Positions 6,254-10,466 of a stretch of 10,466 nucleotides of DNA are shown piece by piece. The DNA lies in the NCBI GenBank assembly GCA_037384065.1, contig JARROJ010000072.1, positions 1-10,466 of the forward strand. Reading direction: 5' to 3'. The DNA is from JABDPF01 sp037384065 (GTDB taxonomy: Bacteria; Pseudomonadota; Gammaproteobacteria; Xanthomonadales; SZUA-36). The notes under the pieces are model-generated. The model worked only from the letters and a program-made list of their open reading frames with translations, made no database searches and was not told the DNA's origin. Both the position numbers and the translations under genes were made by a program. The first letter of the stretch is position 1. The number at the start of each line of letters is the position of its first letter.

Positions 6254-6880
6254 CTAATCGATGTAATCGAACACCTTGACGACCTTCACGACGCCCCGGA
6301 TATCACGAATCGAGTCGGCGACGGCGTCGCCTTCCGCGCGGGTGACGGAGCCCATCAGGTACACGATGCCGCGCGCCGTCATCACCTTGATGCGGCCGCC
6401 CTCGCGGCCCTCGATCGGGTTCGACAGGGCCAGCCGCGTGTTGACCTTCGAGGTGATGTAGCTGTTTGCGGTCTTGTCGGACAGATCGGCCGGCGGCATG
6501 ACGGCCAGTTCGTTGACCACCCGGTCGATGGCCTTGAGTTCCGCGGCGACACGCGTCGCCAGCGCCTTCTTCTCCGCGCTGCTGGTTTCGCCGGCCAGCA
6601 GCAGCGTGCGGTTGTGGGCTTCGACCTTGATGTGGTCGCGTTCGTCGAACTCCGGGCGGGAATAGAGCTGGTCGATGATTTTCACCTCGGCGGCCTGGTC
6701 ATCGATGAACGTGCCGAAGGTCCGCCGCTCGGGCGACGCGCCACAGGCCGCGAGCGCCAGTGCGACAGCGAGCACGGTGGCGCTCGCGAGCATCGTTCGA
6801 ACGGCGTTCCGGCGGCGCCGAGCGGCCCGCGGTTCGCCGGTCATCGGATTTATCGGGTCGGTGTTCCCTGATGTCTTCAC
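6254..6880 (-). CDS. dolP: DolP/YraP-like outer-membrane lipoprotein with two BON domains
   Basis: DolP is an outer-membrane lipoprotein that binds anionic phospholipid at division sites and supports envelope integrity. The 208-residue product has a hydrophobic signal segment (30-45) ending in the lipobox LAAC with Cys46 as the lipidated residue, and two BON domains at about 60-128 and 138-207. The second BON domain contains YITSKVNTRL, RGIVYLMGSVTRAE and VVKVVKVFDYI, close in pattern to E. coli DolP (191 residues). GTG at 6880 is chosen as start because AGGGAGGA (6894-6887, - strand) lies six bases upstream. This gives an unusually long n-region with RRRR at 21-24. An ATG at 6844 would shorten it but has no ribosome binding site. 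The gene follows yraN by 21 bases. In E. coli diaA lies between them and is absent here. It could be named osmY-like in some annotations, but the synteny favours dolP. Confidence 0.88.
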   Translation of the reverse strand: MKTSGNTDPINPMTGEPRAARRRRNAVRTMLASATVLAVALALAACGASPERRTFGTFIDDQAAEVKIIDQLYSRPEFDERDHIKVEAHNRTLLLAGETSSAEKKALATRVAAELKAIDRVVNELAVMPPADLSDKTANSYITSKVNTRLALSNPIEGREGGRIKVMTARGIVYLMGSVTRAEGDAVADSIRDIRGVVKVVKVFDYID

Positions 6881-6886
6881 GCCGTG

Positions 6887-6894
6887 TCCTCCCT
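6887..6894 (-). promoter_or_regulatory. dolP: Strong Shine-Dalgarno site deciding the dolP start
   Basis: AGGGAGGA on the - strand lies six bases before the GTG at 6880. It is by far the best ribosome binding site near any candidate start of this gene, and the strongest seen in the window. It lies between the yraN stop and dolP. Confidence 0.75.
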
Positions 6895-6901
6895 GAGTTC
6901 G

Positions 6902-7267
6902 CTATCCGGCCTCGAAAGCGCTCCTGATCCAGTGCAGCTGGGCGCGCCCGTCGCTGTCGCCGATCGCGACGACGTCGAAGCGGCACGGTCTGCGCGCATG
7001 TTTGCGTTCACGCTGCAGAAACTGCCGCGCGGCCCGGCAGATGCGCTCCTGTTTCGCCGGGGTGACGCTCGCGGCGCCGCCGCCGAACGTGCGGCGGGCG
7101 CGGAAGCGCACCTCGGTGAACACCAGCGTCTCGCCGTCCAGCATCACCAGGTCGATTTCACCGCCGCGGCCGCGATAGTTCCGGCTCAGGGTCTTCAGAC
7201 CCTTGCCGTGCAGAAAAGATTCCGCGACGCGCTCCCATTCGCTGCCCCGGCTCCGCGTGCTCGGCAT
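6902..7267 (-). CDS. yraN: YraN family (UPF0102) endonuclease-fold protein
   Basis: YraN proteins have a PD-(D/E)XK nuclease-like core, but their cellular role is not settled. The 121-residue product has Glu16 in the first helix, RNYRGRGGEIDLVM (29-42) with Asp39, and VFTEVRFR (49-56) with Glu52. The position that is Lys in many nucleases of this fold is Arg54 here, a common substitution in the family. The length is typical (E. coli 131). The ATG directly abuts the lpoA stop (TGA then ATG with no gap), so translation is coupled to lpoA. The lpoA-yraN order is widely conserved in gammaproteobacteria. Confidence 0.93.
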   Translation of the reverse strand: MPSTRSRGSEWERVAESFLHGKGLKTLSRNYRGRGGEIDLVMLDGETLVFTEVRFRARRTFGGGAASVTPAKQERICRAARQFLQRERKHARRPCRFDVVAIGDSDGRAQLHWIRSAFEAG

Positions 7268-9187
7268 TCAGTCGCCGTTCGGCGAGACCGGTTCGTCGCC
7301 CGCCACCGGACCGCGCAGGCCTGAGCGGTCCGGCGTGGCGATCGGGGGCAGCGGCGCCGGCCGCCCGCGCCGGAACTCGGCCCACGCCGGGTCGCGCTTC
7401 AGCGCCCCGTCGAGACCGGCGCGGTAGTCGCCCGATTCGCCCGGAAACAGGAAGCCGGGATCCCGGTTCATGAGCCCCAGCCAGGGCAGGATGTTCCAGG
7501 CATCGCGTCCCAGCGCGAACAGCGGGGCGAGGGCGCCGCCGCGCAGGCTCGCCAGGTCCGGGATCGTGTCCTTTTCGGTGTGCTCGAGTTGCCAGCGCGT
7601 GGTCGGAAAGCGAATGCCGTTCAGGTCCTGGTTGCGGGTCGCGTCGGGCTGGCCGTCGTAGACCCGGCCGGTCGCGTATACGGGGATGTCGCCGGCGTCA
7701 TGAAAACGGAGTTGCGGCCGGATCAGACGCGCCTGGGTCGCGTCGGCGGCCAGGAAGATCATGTCGATGTCGTCCCGGCGGACCGGTTCGAAGCCGACCC
7801 GGGTTTGCAGCGTGTTCTCGATCTGCCGTTTCCGTGCCTCGCTTTCATCGATTTTCAGAGCCCGCTCCAGCAGTGCGCTGTGGTCATTCTCGCGCTCTGG
7901 GTAGCGCAATGCCGCCACGATTTGCTGATCGTCGCGTAGGAATTCGTCCTGGAATGCGCCGGCCATGCGCTCGCCCCACGCGGTTTCGGGCGCCAGCACC
8001 ATCGCCCGCTCGTAGCCGGACCGCACGGCGCGGCTCGCGGTGGCGGCGGCCTCGGCATCCTGCGAGAGCGAGATGCCGCGCACGCGGCCTTCCAGGCCCG
8101 GCAGATCGGTCCAGGGATCGGGCAGGTCGTTCAGGGCCAGCACCGGCGTGGCCATGCCGGGCAGGCGGAGCATGGCTTCGACGGATTCGCGGCGCAGCGG
8201 GCCGACGATCAGGTTGGCGCCCGCGTCGAGCGCGCTGAAGTACGCGGCGATGGCGGATTCCGGGTCGTCGTCGGTCGGGAAAAACTGCAACTCCGAGCGC
8301 ATCGGGTTCTGCAGGTAGGCGTTCATCAGGCCGTCACGCAGGGCTTCCCCGGCGGCCTGCAGCCGGCCCGAGCCGGGCAGCAGAACGGCCACGCGCAGGG
8401 GCGACATGAAATCCTGGCGGTAGCGCAGAAACGTATCCAGCCCCTGCGCCTCGGTCAGGATATGGCCCGGATAGCGTGTTTTCCACTCGGCGATGCGCGC
8501 CTCCGCCCGCTCGGGACGGGGCAGGCTTTCCCGAATGACGCGCGCGAGGTCCAGCCAGCCGGCGGTGCGGCGGTCGGCGCGCGGATTGGCGGCCCGGATC
8601 GCGAGTTCGCCGAGCGTGACGTTTTCCAGCAGGCGCATGATCTCGACCGTCGCGTTGGGATCGTAGTACCGCATTGATTCGCCGATCTGCACGGCCTGGC
8701 CCAGTTCCCGCGACGAGGGGCCGGTCAGCTGCTCGAACAGGCGGGCGTACAGGCCCTCGTAGCGGGACCGCGAAGCGGACGGCAACGTCGCCTCGGCCTC
8801 CCGCAGCAGGATGTCGGCCTCGTCGGGGCGGCCGCCCTGCAATGCGAGGTCGGCCAGAACCAGGTTCATGCGCGAGCGGTCCGAGGCCAGCAGGGTGGTC
8901 CGATCCAGCCGCCGCAGGGCCTCGCGCGCGGCCTCCGGTCGCTCGGCCAGCGCCCAGGCATTCGCTGCGCTGATCCACAGGGAGCCGGCCACCGCCGGGT
9001 CCGCGGCCTGCGCCTGCGCTTCCCAGCCGCGGGCCGCGCGTGCGTAATCGCCCCGGTAAAAGGCCGCTTCCGGATCCGTGGCGCCCGGCGCCGTCGCGGA
9101 TTCGACGCCGCCCGGCGCCTGGCAGCCGAGCAGCAGGACGCCCAGCAACGCGGCGAGGGCGATATTCAGGAAGGTGCGGGCGCTCAT
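7268..9187 (-). CDS. lpoA: Penicillin-binding protein activator LpoA (LppC family lipoprotein)
   Basis: LpoA is an outer-membrane lipoprotein that reaches through the periplasm to stimulate the peptidoglycan synthase PBP1a. From the ATG at 9187 the product is 639 residues, against 678 in E. coli. It opens with the signal sequence MSARTFLNIALAALLG and the lipobox LLGC with Cys22. Residues about 40-250 are alanine- and arginine-rich helical repeats of TPR type (EAAFYRGDYARAARGWEAQA, for example). From about residue 262, PLRVAVLLPGSGRL begins a periplasmic-binding-protein-like domain containing LIVGPLRRESVEAML and the acidic segment DDIDMIFLAADATQARLI. An in-frame ATG at 9199 would add MPNP and one at 9232 would add more. 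None has a clear ribosome binding site, so the lipoprotein signal decides the choice. The open frame continues antisense through rsmI, but that part is not coding. It is the first gene of the operon with yraN and dolP. Confidence 0.92.
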   Translation of the reverse strand: MSARTFLNIALAALLGVLLLGCQAPGGVESATAPGATDPEAAFYRGDYARAARGWEAQAQAADPAVAGSLWISAANAWALAERPEAAREALRRLDRTTLLASDRSRMNLVLADLALQGGRPDEADILLREAEATLPSASRSRYEGLYARLFEQLTGPSSRELGQAVQIGESMRYYDPNATVEIMRLLENVTLGELAIRAANPRADRRTAGWLDLARVIRESLPRPERAEARIAEWKTRYPGHILTEAQGLDTFLRYRQDFMSPLRVAVLLPGSGRLQAAGEALRDGLMNAYLQNPMRSELQFFPTDDDPESAIAAYFSALDAGANLIVGPLRRESVEAMLRLPGMATPVLALNDLPDPWTDLPGLEGRVRGISLSQDAEAAATASRAVRSGYERAMVLAPETAWGERMAGAFQDEFLRDDQQIVAALRYPERENDHSALLERALKIDESEARKRQIENTLQTRVGFEPVRRDDIDMIFLAADATQARLIRPQLRFHDAGDIPVYATGRVYDGQPDATRNQDLNGIRFPTTRWQLEHTEKDTIPDLASLRGGALAPLFALGRDAWNILPWLGLMNRDPGFLFPGESGDYRAGLDGALKRDPAWAEFRRGRPAPLPPIATPDRSGLRGPVAGDEPVSPNGD

Positions 9188-9283
9188 CGGATTTGGCATT
9201 TCGGGTCGGTCGCGGCTGGCCGAAGGAATCATCCCCGGAATGATACCGCAAGCGGCCGGCCTTTGAGCCATAATGGGACCGCC
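9188..9283. promoter_or_regulatory. Divergent lpoA-rsmI control region with imperfect inverted repeat
   Basis: This 96-bp region separates divergent starts and must hold control signals for lpoA, and probably for rsmI. GGAATCAT (9225-9232) faces ATGATACC (9240-9247) with seven of eight positions complementary around a 7-base gap, an operator-like arrangement. CATAAT (9269-9274) resembles a -10 box but has no recognisable -35 at 17 bases and lies only nine bases from the rsmI ATG. No promoter can be assigned with confidence. GGGA at 9275-9278 is the likely rsmI ribosome binding site. Confidence 0.35.
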
Positions 9284-10141
9284 ATGCCGCACGCCTGCCT
9301 GTACATCGTCGCCACGCCGATCGGCAACCTCGAGGACATCACGCTGCGCGCGCTGCGCGTGCTGCGCGAAGCGGACGTCGTCGCCGCCGAGGACACCCGG
9401 CACAGCCGGCGCCTGCTGGCGCACCACGGCCTCGACCGCCCGCTGCTGGCGCTGCACGAACACAACGAGGAGCAGCAGGCCGCGCGCCTGGTCGAGCGGC
9501 TGCGCGCCGGGGAGCGCGTCGCCGTGATATCCGACGCCGGCACGCCGCTCGTTTCGGACCCGGGTTACCGGCTGGTCCGACGGGCGATCGAGGCGGGCAT
9601 CGCGGTGGTCGCCGTGCCGGGCCCGAGCGCGGTCACCGCGGCGCTGTCGGTCTGCGGCCTGCCGACCGATCGTTTCGTTTTCGAGGGCTTTCTGCCGGCG
9701 CGCGGAACGGCGCGCCGCAAGGCGCTGGAAGCGTTGCGTGAAGAGCCCCGCACCCTGGTTTTTTTCGAATCCGGTCACCGTATCGAGAAAAGCCTGGACG
9801 ACCTGAAGGCGGCGTTCGGTTCCGAGCGGCCGGCGGCGATCTGCCGCGAGCTGACCAAGCAGTTCGAGACCGTGTTGCGCGGACCGCTGGACGCCTTGTG
9901 CGCGCAGGTCGCCGACGATCCCGACCAGCGGCGCGGCGAATTCGTGCTGGTCGTCGCCGGCGCGCCCGTCGACGCCGAGCGCGGTCTCGTCGATGCGCTC
10001 GCGCTCGCCCGCGCATTACGCGACCCGGTCGGCGCGAGCCAGGCGGCCCGCATCGCCGCCCGCATCCATGGCGTCTCCCGGCGCGAGGTGTATCGCCTGC
10101 TCGACGCCGATTCCGCGGACGATGGAACGAGCGGCGCGTAA
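9284..10141 (+). CDS. rsmI: 16S rRNA (cytidine(1402)-2'-O)-methyltransferase RsmI
   Basis: RsmI uses S-adenosylmethionine to 2'-O-methylate C1402 in the decoding centre of 16S rRNA. The 285-residue product (E. coli 286) carries the tetrapyrrole-methylase-fold motifs: LYIVATPIGNLEDITLRAL at the N-terminus, AEDTRHS (35-41), ISDAGTPLVSDPG (82-94), VPGPSA (111-116), a FFESGHRI segment (160-167) and RELTKQFE (188-195). ATG at 9284 is chosen because it places the conserved ATPIGNL at residues 10-16 and has GGGA five bases upstream. An in-frame TTG at 9263 would only add unrelated residues. The gene is divergent from lpoA, as in E. coli (yraL-yraM), and is followed 66 bases later by rnpB, an order also found in Pseudomonas. 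Confidence 0.96.
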   Translation: MPHACLYIVATPIGNLEDITLRALRVLREADVVAAEDTRHSRRLLAHHGLDRPLLALHEHNEEQQAARLVERLRAGERVAVISDAGTPLVSDPGYRLVRRAIEAGIAVVAVPGPSAVTAALSVCGLPTDRFVFEGFLPARGTARRKALEALREEPRTLVFFESGHRIEKSLDDLKAAFGSERPAAICRELTKQFETVLRGPLDALCAQVADDPDQRRGEFVLVVAGAPVDAERGLVDALALARALRDPVGASQAARIAARIHGVSRREVYRLLDADSADDGTSGA

Positions 10142-10207
10142 AGGCCGCGCTCGAAGGCGTGATGATTTATCGGTCTCTCGGCCCGCAAACGTGAGAAAAT
10201 GTCCGCG

Positions 10208-10466
10208 GGAGCCGGCCAGGCAATCGCTGCGCCGCGGGGTGACCCGCGACGGGGAGGAAAGTCCGGGCTCCACAGGGCAGGGTGCCAGGTAACGCCTGGG
10301 AGGCGCGAGCCTAAGTATTGTGCTACAGTATGGTTACGGCCCCGGCAACGGGGTAAGGGTGAAATGGTGCGGTAAGAGCGCACCGCGCAGGTGGCAACAC
10401 GCTGCGGCTAGGTAAACCCCACCCGGAGCAAGACCAAATAGGAAAGCGATACCGTGGCCCGCGGTG
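10208..10466 (+). ncRNA. rnpB: RNase P RNA (M1 RNA, class A), 5' part; continues past window
   Basis: This is the catalytic RNA that trims tRNA 5' leaders. Conserved blocks are GAGGAAAGTCC (10254-10264, CR-I/P4), GGGCTCCACAGGGCAGG just after it, GGTAAGAGCGCACCGCGC (10371-10388) and GAGCAAGACCAAATAGG (10426-10442). Helices can be read directly: a short P3-like stem 10233-10238 with 10243-10248 closed by GTGA, P9 CCAGG/CCTGG (10285-10289 with 10295-10299), a 10301-10304/10309-10312 hairpin with a GCGA loop, and a very short P12-like hairpin 10340-10344/10349-10353 with a GCAA loop. The 5' end near 10208 is inferred by alignment to E. coli M1 RNA from memory and may be off by a few bases. About 259 bases are present, while full-length class A RNAs are about 350-400, so the 3' third, including the second half of P4, is missing. 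No consensus promoter was recognised in 10142-10207. Confidence 0.95.

Noticed and set aside
9200..9778. N-terminal extension of the lpoA frame antisense to rsmI
   Set aside because: The lipoprotein signal and lipobox place the start near 9187-9199; the extension carries no conserved sequence.
10161..10200. Promoter for rnpB (GAAAAT at 10195-10200 as -10)
   Set aside because: The hexamer 17 bases upstream bears no resemblance to TTGACA, so no promoter is claimed.
9775..10383. - strand ORF across the rsmI end and rnpB
   Set aside because: It covers a structural RNA gene and the antisense of rsmI, with no support for coding.

Overview
The window reads as a GC-rich gammaproteobacterial chromosome segment carrying mostly core genes. 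No plasmid, phage or defence genes are visible. Two conserved neighbourhoods support the placement: a riboflavin/NusB/ThiL/PgpA operon headed by nrdR, and an lpoA-yraN-dolP cluster divergent from rsmI and followed by the RNase P RNA gene. LpoA and DolP homologues are characteristic of Gammaproteobacteria. The species cannot be named from sequence reading alone.

Layout. Positions 1-298 hold a tandem array of an 84-bp unit, three full copies plus a partial one, rich in hairpins. It runs off the left edge and stops three bases before the nrdR start codon. From 302 to 6115 on the + strand lies a packed operon: nrdR, ribD, ribE, ribB (RibBX-type fusion), ribH, nusB, thiL, pgpA. Neighbouring genes overlap by 1-4 bases or are separated by at most 5. 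Positions 6116-6253 are a convergent intergenic region with two inverted repeats. On the - strand, reading leftward from about 9187, are lpoA, yraN and dolP. A short divergent control region separates lpoA from rsmI (+ strand, 9284-10141). The 5' part of rnpB (about 10208 onward) runs off the right edge.

How the genes work together. RibD, RibB, RibH and RibE supply four of the steps from GTP and ribulose-5-phosphate to riboflavin. The first step, GTP cyclohydrolase II, is not supplied here, because the C-terminal half of the RibB fusion has lost all three zinc-binding cysteines. ThiL makes thiamine diphosphate, NusB serves rRNA antitermination, PgpA makes phosphatidylglycerol, and NrdR represses ribonucleotide reductase genes. 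On the other strand, LpoA and DolP are outer-membrane lipoproteins linked to peptidoglycan synthesis and envelope integrity, and YraN is a small nuclease-fold protein. RsmI modifies 16S rRNA and RNase P matures tRNAs.

No clearly new biological system is present. The most unusual element is the 84-bp repeat array. Its sequence differences between copies fall in loops, linkers or a pairing-preserving stem position, it does not behave like coding sequence, and it forms the immediate leader of nrdR.
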